Below, piece after piece: positions 22,294 through 34,300 of a DNA stretch of 64,000 nt (its first letter is position 1; each line of letters starts with the position of its first letter). The stretch is from assembly GCA_014529385.2 (NCBI GenBank), contig CM043960.1, positions 26,489,896-26,553,895 on the forward strand, given 5' to 3'. The notes below the pieces were generated by a model. The model was given only the letters and a program-made list of their open reading frames with translations, did not search any database and was not told where the DNA came from. This DNA is from Adiantum capillus-veneris (Eukaryota; Streptophyta; Polypodiopsida; Polypodiales; Pteridaceae). A program made the translations under genes and the position numbers.

Positions 22294-24923
22294 CTACCCT
22301 ACACCTAACTGCTTGCGAAAATGTGCAAAGCTCTCTGAGGGAAGTCCTTTTGTAAGTAGATCAGCTGGATTTTCTGTGGTGTGAACTTTGACAAGTTGAA
22401 GTTGCTTATCCTCGAGCATTTCCCTGATGAAATGATACTTCACATCCACATGCTTTGTCTTTGAGTGATAAACTAGATTGCGAGCCAATTGTATAGCACT
22501 TTGACTATCACAATATAACACAGGCATCTCTTCTTTGATTCCTAAATATGTTACTAGTCGATTAAGCCAAATTGATTCTTTGCATGCCTCTGATGCTGCA
22601 ACATATTCAGCCTCTGTAGTAGACTGAGTAACACAATCTTGTAATCTCGAACGCCATGATACTGCTCCACCAGCCAATGTAAAGACATACCCTGACATAG
22701 ACCTTCGGTTGTCTAAGTCACCTGCATAATCTGAGTCTGTAAAACCCTTTACACTTAGCTCCTGACTCCCATAGCATATACGCATACTCTTTGTAGCTTT
22801 CAGCTATCTCAATATTCCTTTCACTGCCTCCCAATGTTTCTTGCCTGGGTTTGACATGTATTGACTTACTACTCCCACTGCAAATGCAATGTCTGGGCGA
22901 GTAGCAATCATTGCATACATCAAACTACCCACTGCAGACGCATATGGAATCTTATCCATTTCAGCATGTTCTTCCTCAGACACAGGACAATCTTGTTTGC
23001 TAAGTTTCACATATGGTGGAAATGGAACACTCAATGCCTTTCCCTTCTCCATATTGAAACGTTGCAAAACCTTGTCAATATACTATGTTTGAGATAACCA
23101 AATCAACTTCCTTGATCTGTCTCTCTCAATGCGCATACCAAGTATATGACTTGCCTCACCCATGTCTTTCATGTCAAACGATTTTGCCATCTTTGATTTC
23201 AAAGCTGAAATTTCTTCCAAGTGCTTGTCAGCAATCAACATGTCATCCACATACAAAATAAGGATCAGCCAACTGCCATCCTTAGCCTTCTTTATATATA
23301 GACAGTGATCGAACTCACTACGTTTGTAGCCTTGAGAAAGCATAAACTTGTGGAACTTATGGTACCATGCCCTCGGTGAATGTTTTAAGCCATAAAGACT
23401 CTTTAACAACTGGCATACCAAATCTTCCTTGCCTTTCTCAACAAACCCTTCTGGCTGCTGCATGTAAATTTCCACATCTAAATCACCATGCAAGAACGTT
23501 GTCTTGACATCCATTTGGTGCAACAACAAATCTAATATGGAAACCAATGCAAGAAAGCATCTCAATGTAGTCATCTTGACCACCGGAGAGAAGACTTCAT
23601 CAAAGTCAATGCCTTGTTCTTGCTTAAAGCCCTTGGCAACAAGCCTTGCTTTGTACTTTGGTTGACTATCATGAGCGGTGATCTTATACCTGTAAACCCA
23701 TTTACAAGGTAGATCCTTTTTTCCCTGTGGTAATTTAACTAGCTTCCATGTCTGGTTTTTATGCAGAGCTGTCATCTCTGACTGCATGGCCAATTGCCAA
23801 TTCTCGGAGTCCTTCATTTGCATTGCTTCCTTGTAACATGAAGGCTCATTGCAATCAGTCAACATGACATAGTTCATAGATGGAACAAACCGATCAGGAG
23901 GTCGTGAGATCCATCTCGATTTACGTAAAATATGTGGCTGAGGCTCAGCCACAACCTGTGGTTCCACTCTATCCTGTCCTTGCCCCTCTTGAGCCCTGAC
24001 ATTTTGTCTTGCACGTGCAAGTCCATCTTCTTGGAAGACAACTCTTCTAATCTCCTCAACCCTCTCTGGTTTAGAATGATATTTGGCTTCATTAAAGTGA
24101 ACATCATTGCTGCGGATAACCTTTCTGGATTCAGGATCCCAAAGTCTGTACCCCATCTCACCAGAATTACCATAGCCGAGAAAGATGCACTTTCTACTCT
24201 TTGGCTCAAGTTTGTTCCTAAAGTCCTTTGGAACATGAGTATATGCCTCACAGCCAAAGACTCTGAGGTGCTTGTATGAGGGCATTTTGCCTGACCATAC
24301 CATCTCTGCCACTGAATCCTTCTGCAAAACCTTGCTAGGAGATCTATTTATAAGATGAACAATTGTTGATACAGCTTCAACCCAAAACCCATTTGGCAGT
24401 TGTGCATTAGACAACATACTTCTGACCTTCTCTTGTATGGTCCTATTCATCCTCTCAACAACACCATTTTGAGGAGGATTGTAAGGAGCAGAAGTTCACG
24501 TTTTATACCTTTTGACTGACAAAAGTCCTGAAAGGTATTGGAAACATACTCTCCACCATTGTCAGTGCGTAAGCATTTAAGCTTCTTGCCACTCTGATTC
24601 TCCACAAATGTTACAAACGTTTTGAAAACACTAAACGCTTCATCCTTGTGCTTGAGAAAGTAAACCCATACTTTCCTCGAGTAATCATCTATAAATGTCA
24701 TAAAGTAAGAAGCTCCCCCTAGAGATAGGTTAGGCATAGGTCCACACAAATCGCTATGAACAAGTGCCAAATGTGTATCTCTTCTACTGCTTCTATGCTT
24801 ATGTGGCTGCTGTGTTTGCTTACCATACAGACAATGTTCACAGAATTCAAAATCATTAAATGAAAAGCCAGGCAAATAACCAGAACGAGACAAGATTTCC
24901 ATTCCCTTCTTGGACATATGCAT
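22294..24923 (-). pseudogene. Copia copy 1 polyprotein fragment (integrase, RT, RNaseH)
   Basis: Integrase: CEHCLYGKQ, DLCGPMPNL, FIDDYSRKVWVYFLKHKDEA and LRTDNGGEYVS, with the catalytic Asp-Asp-Glu set apparently intact. A frameshift near 24,480 precedes the C-terminal part (MNRTIQEKVRSML). RT: FDEVFSPVVKMTTLR, QMDVKTTFLHGDL and LILYVDDMLIADKH with an intact YVDD. RNase H: TDSDYAGDLDNRRS and TEAEYVAASEACKE. An in-frame TAG at 23,083 replaces a Glu codon of copy 2. A second TAG, just before 22,785, is shared with copy 2. The C-terminus is complete, ending at 22,294. Confidence 0.92.
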
Positions 24924-26071
24924 TCACAAACCAAAGTCGTTAAGTCATCCTCATTGGCTGCCCACGAACCTAACGTATCAATTCCCATAGTTGCAGCAAG
25001 CAATAATACTACAAGGACTCAACCTGAGTTGCCTAAGAGAACATAGCAATGGGTCCTAAAGGCCTCACTTCCAACTCCTTCAACTCTTCCACCTAATTCA
25101 AGAAAACATTCTTGTAGAAAATCAACAATGCGCTCTAAGAAAGTCTAGACCACATCACGTTGGATTCCTAAAACCCTGTTAGATGCCCCAAGGATACTAT
25201 GATGGGAATGATCAAATTTGGGTCCCTAAACGTAAGGTGTCTTCCTCTATCTCTCCCGCTACACCACACAAATTCAATTCTTCAACCCCAATCTCAGTTG
25301 AGGAATGTGGCAAAGGGAAGATTCCAGAATACCCTACCCTTGTTCCAAAGTTACTTTGGAAATCGAAACAATTTCAATCTATTCCATTCAGCTTCGGAAG
25401 GGAAGAGTCTCAAGAAGCTTCTAGTTCCTCATTTAATTCATACCTTCTGAAAAAGCTCCTACACATTCTCCCCATACCATTGCGAATCACATGGAAAACA
25501 TGGAAAACTCCACGACAGCACCTATAGAACCACCACCTACTACTGAAACATTTCATGCACGTTCATGGGAGAGCCTTGATGTGGCACTTGGGGTAGCGAG
25601 AACCTATTGGCCTAAGTTGCCTCCCATCACAAATTGGAACAATTGGTTTCAAAGGGTGATGAGAACTTTTCAAAGAGTATGATCTACTTGAGGAAGGGGG
25701 GAGTCCTCACTTGTGTCAGTATTTTGGATTCCTATCCTCTTAGTTTTCCTTCCCTGACATCTCAACTCTCCAATTGAGGGATTGTATATACATAGCCTTA
25801 TACTAACAAAAAAAATCAATAAAAGAGCAAGAGCGACTAGCAACAAGAGTACACCCTCTTGGATGCAACACATAGCTTAAAATTCACCATGTCACATCAA
25901 GTAGCACAAAAGAACAACTCTTACGTTTTAGAGACCTAACCAAATCTATATGTGTTCCTAGAGATGGCTAGTTCACCAAAGACGTGAGCTTCTATTTTTT
26001 ATGAAAGGTACCCTTTTTATTTTTCTCAAGTGTTTCACATATGCTACCTTGTACTTGCTTGTGAATGAGAT

Positions 26072-26386
26072 TTGGTAGAGAGACTCGCATGTGAGAAAAT
26101 TTTTGAGGAGTTAGAATGGTTGATACGTCTATGGACTACTAGTGATCCCTACCCAATAGCGAATGTTTCTTTAGTGGCACATGCATATTCTTTTGCACAA
26201 GATGACTATTCACGCATAGTGAGGTTCTTGATTAACATATGTGCACAAGAAGATGATGAAGAATCAATAATAGAGATAGAGGAAGACTATGGCCTCACTA
26301 AAAATGATTTTGTTTATCTAGAAGATGAGGATAGAGGCCTAGCCTTAGGGATGCCACTCGGTCTATATAATATCCTCTTCCCTTGA
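26072..26386 (+). CDS. Hypothetical 104-residue open frame
   Basis: An open frame in an otherwise stop-rich area. It contains EKIFEELEWLIRLW, an aromatic/hydrophobic middle and an acidic stretch (CAQEDDEESIIEIEEDYG). I do not recognise it. It could be a remnant of a transposon ORF or chance. There is no neighbouring gene or regulatory signal to support expression. Confidence 0.2.
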   Translation: MVERLACEKIFEELEWLIRLWTTSDPYPIANVSLVAHAYSFAQDDYSRIVRFLINICAQEDDEESIIEIEEDYGLTKNDFVYLEDEDRGLALGMPLGLYNILFP

Positions 26387-27911
26387 TTCCATAAGTGGTG
26401 ATAGATAGGTAGGTTAGGGGTCTAGATTTGAATCAGCTTGTTTTCCTTGAATTTTTGGTCTTTTCACAATGACATGCCTCCTTGAGGTATAGTGCCTTGT
26501 TGCTTGATATTGTTGTGTAGGAGCATTGAGAGAACTTATATGGATCTCCATTTATATGGCCGAGGACATCTTCTTCAATGACATGAGTTACTCCATATAG
26601 GAACATGTGTAATTTCTTTATGATTGCTTCCTATTTTCACTGCCATCTGTTTTATGTGTATATGTTGCTAGTATGGCATGATCATAGACCATGAAATTAT
26701 GTTGCTACTTTGCCACATAGATTCTATAAAATGGGAATCTTTTAGTAGCTTGCATAAATTAATTTATTTAAAGTCAACATTATTAGCTTTGCCTTTAAGA
26801 AAATGGCATGAATTTAGGTTAACTATTGATTTTTGACCAACTAGTCTTGTGCATGAAATCTGTTATTAATGGTAGAAACCTAAGGGGTGTTTAGCAATAG
26901 ACGTTGGCTAGTCATCTAAAAGGCAAAATGGGCCTAGCCTAATACTAAAGAATTCAAGTGAATACCGAATTCAAGGGCTCATCACTTCACTTCATGTGCA
27001 TGAATAACACACTCCAGGTAGGCCGATGACTATCGTGTGCCAAATCCTGAAATGGGTGCTCTCTAATTAACGAAATCAAATTAACAATGACAAAGTCAAG
27101 AGAGCAAAAACCCATGGCCTATACTTTAAATGTAAACCAAAATCATGTACTCAATTGCCAAAATCATTTGAATGCCTGATAATTGCATTGCACTCATCAC
27201 TCACATCCATAAAATGCAAAGATTACTAATCCTTGAATACCAATAAAAACCAATAAGATAACCACTCTTAATACGTGATTTTGTAAACTTGATAGGTAGG
27301 TTGAGATCAAACTTTAACCTTCCTTGTAGCTATTAACTACGAGAAAATATAATAACAACAACACTCTAGCTCATTAGCTTATGCGGGTTCACTAAAGGAT
27401 GCTTATTTTATGCTACCTACTTGGCAAATGCAACTTTCGTAATTTCATGTTATCTCTATCTTGCCATTGCTTTCTTGTTCTTGCATGCTTTATTTTTCAA
27501 TAGAATTTCACATGTCTAGCTTGCATATTCTCACGGTGACTTTGCTTTACATTCTATCCCAGATGCTCTACCACCTCGACGAGCGGGCTTCACCTCAATA
27601 GCTTCCGAGAGGACGAAATCTACATCAGCAAGGCGGCATGTTAATCGATGACAGGTCTTATCACATTGTTTTGAGTCATGAAATGGCTTTTTGGTCCTAT
27701 AGGTGCTTGGGTGATTGCTGATGAGAGGCGCACCACATATCTCATTTGACATTATTTTTACTTTGACCGGCCAGTGTGGGTGCCCATGTGTGAATGGGCC
27801 AACCCATATAAAAGGGCCATTGTGACCTAAATCCCTCATTCTGAAGGGTGAATGCTAAAGAAGAGTGCTCTTGCCCTATCTCCATCTCCTTCTCCATTGT
27901 GTGCTCACGAA

Positions 27912-27953
27912 CGTGTGTGTGTGTGTGTGTGTGTGTGCTTGCGCGGGTGCGTG

Positions 27954-27999
<46 letters not shown>
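27912..27999. repeat. Compound (GT)n / (GA)n microsatellite
   Basis: GT units at 27,912-27,937 and GA units at 27,957-27,999, separated by a short GC-rich spacer. Confidence 0.96.
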
Positions 28000-28000
<1 letters not shown>

Positions 28001-28213
28001 ATTGCGATGGCATCGATGGTGGCTCCCTCTTCTTTGCGACAAGGAATCCTTCACGAAGGTGAGCGTAGAGCGGTGAATGACACACCCTTGCTCTCTTTGA
28101 GCTTGCTAGGTTAGCTGTGTTGTGTGCTTGTAGCCATCCGTGGCTCGCACACGGTGCTCAACAAGTCCCTAGCTTTGACACGTGCGACACACGTGCATAG
28201 TGGCATACATCTA

Positions 28214-28514
28214 GTATTCCACGTTAGTAGACTCAAAAAGAAATTGGGTAAATACGACAATCTTATTCAAGATGATTAGACAGTGGAACTCATAGATAAT
28301 CTCTTCCACATGAACCAGAGAAAATACTAGACACTAGAGAAAAAAGAACTAGAAATACAATTTATAAGAAGTGTTTAGTTAAGTGGAGATATTCTACTGA
28401 AGAAAGCTCAACATGGGAGCGAGTAAGCCTTATTCAAAAAAGAATTCCCACTTTTAACATACAACCTTCCAAATGTGTTTTTGAGGACGAAAACATTTCT
28501 AAAGGGGGAGGAAA
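28214..28514 (+). pseudogene. Old Ty3/gypsy integrase C-terminus/chromodomain-like end plus PPT
   Basis: The plus strand reads VFHVSRLKKKLGKYDNLIQ from 28,214. After a frameshift it reads a chromodomain-like run (KKCLVKWRYSTEESSTWE). The polypurine tract AAAGGGGGAGGAAA (28,501-28,514) then precedes TGTGATATTC, the probable LTR start at 28,515. Everything upstream of the C-terminus is missing, and a microsatellite lies to its left. Confidence 0.75.
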
Positions 28515-28841
28515 TGTGATATTCTTAGTGGGCGCACAGACACACACAATGGAGCAAGGGGATTGGGCTAGTGGAACTACCTCCAAAGAAGATAAACCAT
28601 TTAATATTGTCAAGTGTTGGTAGAACCAAGAAAGGGGCCATGCACGATGGCGGTGGATGGATGCAACCGCAAGCCAAGAAGGGGCGAGGCAGTTTTTCTC
28701 CGGGTGTGTGTTTGTTTGTTTGTGTGTATGTGTGTGTGTGGGTGTGTGTGTGCACGCAAGCCTGAGCATGAGCGTTGGATAGCTCATGCAAGCTAAGAAG
28801 GGGCGAGGCAGTTTTGCTCCGGGTGTGTGTTTGTTTGTTTG
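28515..28841 (+). repeat. Left part of old gypsy 3' LTR, split by the young chromovirus
   Basis: It begins with TG directly after a polypurine tract. It contains a ~119-bp tandem duplication: AGCCAAGAAGGGGCGAGG at 28,672 and AGCTAAGAAGGGGCGAGG at 28,791. The second unit stops at 28,841 where the chromovirus begins, and continues at 37,648. The far end of this LTR was not found. Confidence 0.65.
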
Positions 28842-30466
28842 TGTAATGGAATTTGCCTATTCAATTTGAGAATAGCGGAATTTAATGAGAGTACTTTCAA
28901 GAAATGATTTTGTGAGCATAGCGGGTAGACATAATTGAAGATAGCAACATAATCATAGCAATTAGTTAACTTGGCATAGACAATACTTTTGCAAGAGAGA
29001 GAGTTTAGAGAACATGACAACAATTGAGGACCGGATTTATGTGGAGCCGGTCCCCCCTCCAATAGGCATTTGTATTATGATTTCTCCCATAAAGAGAGAC
29101 TTGTTACAATACAGTCTTTGTGTTCCTTGTGACCTAGGTGATGCCATGAAGATGGAAGGCTTCATGCACCACAAACATAACATAAACTTGAAGAAAGCTT
29201 TAACTATCCCAAGCCTCAGTCCCAAGACCTCAAACACCTTCGAAGGTGGAGAGAGCTAGTAGGGAATGAGGGTAGGGAAGAGGAAGAAGAAACATTTCGT
29301 AGGAGAAAGAATTAGTTCCTCACTTATCATACTCTTGTTGCTAGCATACATAATAGCATAGTAATGAAGAAGAAGGAGATGGCAAGCTTAAGCATTGAAG
29401 CATGGCTCTTGGTTGGATTTGCACTCCATAGCCAAGAGTGTTGGTGTAGGCTCTCAACCTCTACTTGCTTGGAGAGGGAGCTCTTGCACTTTGCATAGCA
29501 CACAATGAGAGTGATTGTGAGTGTGTGTGGGTGAGTATACCCCCTAGGCACCCCCCTAGCTTGCTTGGGTCGACCCCCCCTTGTAGCTCATGCCTGAAGC
29601 TCATTGGACCCCTCCAGGCCTAGCCAATCACAAGCAGGAGCCATTACAAGCAACATGGGTAGCCTTGGGACAAGTGTCCCCCTTTCCCCTTTGAGAGAGA
29701 GGACTTGATAAATGCTAAAACAATTAGATAATTCATGTAATTTATCATTGGACCCCTTTGAAGCTTAGCCAATAGGCTTCAAGCAACACATGAAGGTAAC
29801 ATGGGTAGGGGCCTGACATGTGTCCTTGCTGCCTCTTCAAGTTGGGGCTTCCCTTGTGTGTGTGAGTGGGTGTTCTCTCTCTAGCTCCTAGGAAAAGGGC
29901 TCGCCCCCCCTCTTGTAGGAATGATTTTGACTTTAGGTGATCAAGCACCTTACTCATCAAGCATGACAAAGCACTTGAACTAGGGGGTGTTCCCACAAGC
30001 ATCTCAGGCAAGCTTCTCAAGGCACCTCAAGTACCTTAATCATGCAGCAAGTCAAGCACCTCAAGCATGGAGCCAGTCAAGCACCTCAAGCATCTTAATC
30101 AAGCACCTCAAGCATGAAAAACACCTCAAGCATGACAAGCACCTCAAGCAGGACAAGCACCTCGAGCTTGGGCCGGGTTCCCACCTCAAGCTCAGCCCTA
30201 GCTTGCTTAAGGTCAAAAGGACTTTTACACACATTTATTGGAGGTCTTCAATGAAGCTAACCCTAAGGTCTTATGCTCCATTGGTTAGCCTTGCTCTTTG
30301 ATAGACCGTCTCCCTTTTGGGCCCCTTTACATTGGCCCCGTGTTGAGATAGATCTAAAAGCACATACCTATATCTTAACACTTGTTCCCGTTTATTCTCC
30401 CACATTAAGTGATCAATTTAATATGAGAAAATCATTTGGGTTAGTTAGATATTAGATTTTATGACA
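28842..30466 (-). repeat. Chromovirus 3' LTR
   Basis: 1,625 bp, nearly identical to 36,023-37,647. One visible difference lies in the GGTTGGATTT(G/T)CACTCC segment and one in ATAGACC(G/A)TCTCCC. It contains a short-period minisatellite at about 30,020-30,170. Confidence 0.96.
30020..30170. repeat. Short-period minisatellite in chromovirus LTR (left copy)
   Basis: Variants of CAAGCACCTCAAGCATG are reiterated about seven times with spacer variation. The same array is in the other LTR at about 37,201-37,351. The near identity of the two arrays supports recent insertion. Confidence 0.85.
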
Positions 30467-30825
30467 TTACCTCTCTCTTGAAATCATAGGCGTCCTCGAT
30501 TATGAGGTAGAAGAGATAAAGTCTTAGTCATGAGTCAATCGTACTTAGCGGGTAAAGGATCCCTTTTTACCCTACGACATCTTTCCAAGATGGATGACTA
30601 ATCCATTTGGTGCTTGGGAGACATAGCTGCCGCAAGCATGTCTGCTCTTTAGTCCATTTCATTCTCCCAAAGTAGAGTGACAAATTCTACTTGGTGTTTG
30701 AGAGACGTCGTCATCACAAACATGATTCTAAGCATGCATACTATTTAAATTTGTGCACAATTAAAAAGAGGACTAGTCATATAAGACAAAAACATGAGTT
30801 ATTTAAAAGAAATTTGTACATTTGC

Positions 30826-31296
30826 TTACTCTAATGTAGCATTGTAAGCATTGACAAGGTTCATACTATCCTTAAGTTGTACTCCTTGCATCCATTTAGC
30901 ATCTTCAAAAGGATAATTTTTGAACTTAATAAGATACCGTCGGATAATCTTACCATGTCGTAGTACCTTGTCTTCATGCCGAAGGATAGCTTCGGGTTGT
31001 AGCACCTCTTCTTGGTCTTCAACTTCGGGAGGGTCTTCAATGATTGGTTCAATTGGTGGCTCTCCTTTGTAGGTCTTAAGTAAGCTTACATGAAAGGCAT
31101 TGTGTATAAGCCAATGGTTGGGCAACTTGAGTTGATAAGCCGTCTCATTGATAGGCTTCAAGATTTGGAAAGGACCATAGTATCTTTTTGCTAGTTTAGC
31201 ATAATACTTTTGATGGCCCGTAGGATTTTTGCCCGTCGTTTGCCTTAATCGAGCCTTAGGAAACTTGAGTAAGACCCAATCATTTTCTTTGAACAT
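30826..31296 (-). pseudogene. Chromovirus integrase C-terminus with chromodomain (after in-frame TAA)
   Basis: Same frame as the large polyprotein, separated only by a TAA (31,339-31,341) and about 14 further codons. It shows the GPY/F-like module (YYGPFQILKPINETAYQLKLP, FHVSLLK). A chromodomain-like C-terminus follows (HGKIIRRYLIKFKNYPFEDAKW), which in chromoviruses steers integration toward chromatin marks. The listed start is the first internal Met; it is really the tail of the polyprotein. Without readthrough this copy would make an integrase lacking its targeting domain. Confidence 0.9.
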
Positions 31297-31338
31297 TAAG
31301 GCTCTTCTGTGCTTATCAGCAGCAGCTTTTTGCCTTTG

Positions 31339-34300
31339 TTAAGAGATGGCTATAGCCTCCCTAATCTTTTGAAAAGATTCTTGTAGGTCACGGCTATACT
31401 CATCGGCGGCGAAGATCTTCCCATGTACTTTCAGTAGCAAGGGACTTTTAGGTCTTCCTTCTATGATCTCGAAAGGTGCTTTGCCCGTAGAAGTATGTAC
31501 AGTATTATTGTAGGCATACTCTACTAGCGGTAAATACTTTTCCCATTGTGAGCGTTGATCTACTTCGGTAACATAAGTCTTGAGTAGATCGAGTATCGTA
31601 AGATTGGCTATCTCACTTTGGCCATCCGTTTGTGGGTGATAGGCCGAAGAGAAATTCAATCTTGTTCCTAGATTTTCAAAGAGACCTTTCCAAAAATTAC
31701 TGGTCATTCTAGGATCTCTATCTGACACGATGGATGTGGGTAATCCATGGTGTTTGAAAATCTGAGATATGAAGAGAGTTGCCATTTGATGTGCCTTAAT
31801 AGTCTTTTTGACAGGAATAAAATGTGCTTGCTTGCTAAACCTGTCGACTATTGTCCATATTCCTGTATTCCCATGGATAGACTTGGGTAATCCAAAGATA
31901 AAATCCATGGATATACTCTCCCATGGTGAATTTGGAATAGGCAATGGCTGGAGTAATCCAGGTTGCTTCCCTCTATCATACTTGGTCTTTTGGCATACTA
32001 CACATTTTGAAACATACTCTTGTATGTCCACTTTCATGGTAGGCCAATAGAAATATGTCTCTACTCCTCGGAGAGTAGGTTGAATACCTCTATGCCCTGC
32101 ATATGGAGGAGCATGGGATTCATACATAACCTTCTCACGAAGGGAATGGGTAACACATAGCCTATTGCCGTGGAGAAGATAACCATCCTGCAAGGTGAAT
32201 GGTTCCTCTTTCTTCCCCAAAGCAAGGGCTGACATTATGTCTCTAAAGTCAGGGTCAGTAGCATACTCATCTATCATAGAGGATAGATCATTGTGAGTAG
32301 CTATAGACACCGCATTAACTTTTGGTCGTCGTGAAAGTGCATCGGCAACTTGATTGTGCTTACCAGCTATGTGAGCAATATGGAAATTAAATTGCGAAAG
32401 AAAATTTGCCCACCTCATTTGTTTGTCGGAAAGCTTGGTTTGCGTCATGAAATACTTGAGACTTTGGTGGTCGGTTCGTAGGATAAATGGAGTCCCCAAT
32501 AGGTAGTGCTTCCATGTGTCTAGGGCATGTAGAACAGCTAAAAGCTCTTTCTCATAAATGCCCAAGACTCGTTCATCACCATTGAGCCTTCGGCTCTCAT
32601 ATGCTATGGCATGCCCTTCTTGAAGCAAAACCGCTCCAAGGCAATCACCACAAGCATCACATTGGACCTCAAATGGCTTTGAGAGATCCGGAAGCACGAG
32701 GACTGGTTGGGAAGTAAGCTTCTCTTTGAGTTTTTCAAAAGCATTTTGCTCCTTAGCAGTCCATACAAACTTAACGTTCTTCTTGGTTAAGTCGTGTAGT
32801 GGTCCTGCTACTTGAGAGAATTTTGCTATGAAGCGTCTATAGTATGCACACATACCAATAAAGCTTCTTAGCTCATGTAGATTCCTTGGGTTAGGCCATG
32901 ATTTTATTACCTCTAACTTTGATGGATCCATACGAATACCATCGTGAGAGATAATATGGCCTAGATATTGAATCTCTTGAAGGAAGAATTCACTTTTCTT
33001 TTGGTTGAGAAAAAGTTTGTTCTCCCTCAAGGCTTGAAAAATCACTTGGAGATGTTGCTTATGTTCCTCCAAAGACTTGGAGTAGATGATGATATCATCG
33101 AAGAACACTCCAGTGAATTTTCGATATGGTCTAAAAATTTTCTCCATCAAACGATTGAACGTAGCTGGTGCATTAGTCAAGCCAAAAGGCATGACTAGAT
33201 ATTCATAAAGACCAAATGTTGTGCGAAACGCGGTCTTTAAGATATCCTCATCCACTATCCTTATTTGATGATAGCCACTCTTAAGGTCAATCCTACTGAA
33301 GTAGGTAGAGCCTTGTAGCTTATCAAACAGATCTTCTACCCGAGGTACGGGAAATCTGTTTTTGATAGTGATATGGTTTAGTGCTCGATAGTCCACACAC
33401 ATACGATATGTACCATCTTTCTTTTGCACTAAAAGGACTGGAGAACAAAAGGGAGAGGAACTAGGCCTCACCATCCCTTTGTCTACCAGCTCTTGTACTT
33501 GCCTCATGATCTCCTCTTGTTGAGCTTGTGAGACTCGATAAGGAGGTTTGTTAGGCGGTGAGCTTCCTGGAAGGAGCTCAATACGATGGTCATCATCCCC
33601 TCGTTTTGGAGGTAGGTCCATAGGGATATCATCGATGAACACATCTTGGAATCCTTTTAGAAAAGTAGACAAGTCTAACTCTTCTTGATTCCTATCATTT
33701 TCATTTGATGAAACATTATTAGCTTTTAGAGACTCTTTGACATAAATCATGTACGCAGAAACTGAGCTCTTCATTGATTTATCAAAAGAAAGAGGATTTA
33801 CAAGTGGAATAGTGCGACCACGCTCACTAGCATCTATATACATGTTCTTTCCCCTGTAGGTGAAGTAAATTCTCCGTTCAGGGAACTTCATGTTGGCAGC
33901 CATGCGATCAAACCATGGTGCCCCTAGGATAACATCCTGATGTTGGAGGGGAGAGATGAAGAAGTCTTCTTTGTCGACATAGCTTTGGACATGAAGCCTC
34001 AACTTCCCAATCAAGGGAGTAACGGAAGCTTGTTGTCCCTTGAAAGCTGCATCAGCTGTTACTATATCTCCCATCTCAAAAGCTTGAATGCCCAACTTGG
34101 TGGCCAACTCTATTGATATGAAGTTGAGAGTAGAGCCAGGATCAAACAAGATGAAGGCATCATGCTCTCTTACCTTTCCCCAAGCATAGGAGAGTGATGA
34201 TCCTTTGCAATGAGCATCCTCTTTTGGAACTTCGATGGTGGAAGCCCTAGGAGTCTCATTGCGAGTATTCTTCTTGGGGCAAGAACGATAGCCATGTCCT

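Larger units (their letters stand above)
22013..24923 (-). mobile_element. Ty1/copia element, copy 1, 5'-truncated
   Basis: This keeps its 3' LTR (22,013-22,204) and pol from integrase through RNase H, and breaks off at about 24,923. Gag, protease, PBS and the 5' LTR are absent. It is closely related to the complete copy at 50,624-56,175: LTRs are the same 192-bp length and the proteins are nearly identical. To its right lies unrelated DNA, so truncation or recombination removed the 5' half. Confidence 0.93.
24924..28213. other. Unassigned region between copia copy 1 and an old gypsy end
   Basis: No recognisable gene. Two plus-strand open frames are slightly longer than background: 25,183-25,527 (begins PQGYYDGNDQIWVPK) and 26,072-26,386. 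The latter reads 104 residues, acidic near its end, and I know no family for it. The stretch 26,390-27,530 is AT-rich with no coding signal. A (GT)n/(GA)n tract lies at 27,912-27,999. Confidence 0.55.

Noticed and set aside
28793..30455. Short open frames within the chromovirus LTR, repeated identically at 35,965-37,636
   Set aside because: Their duplication simply reflects the two LTR copies. No domain or coding signal is present.
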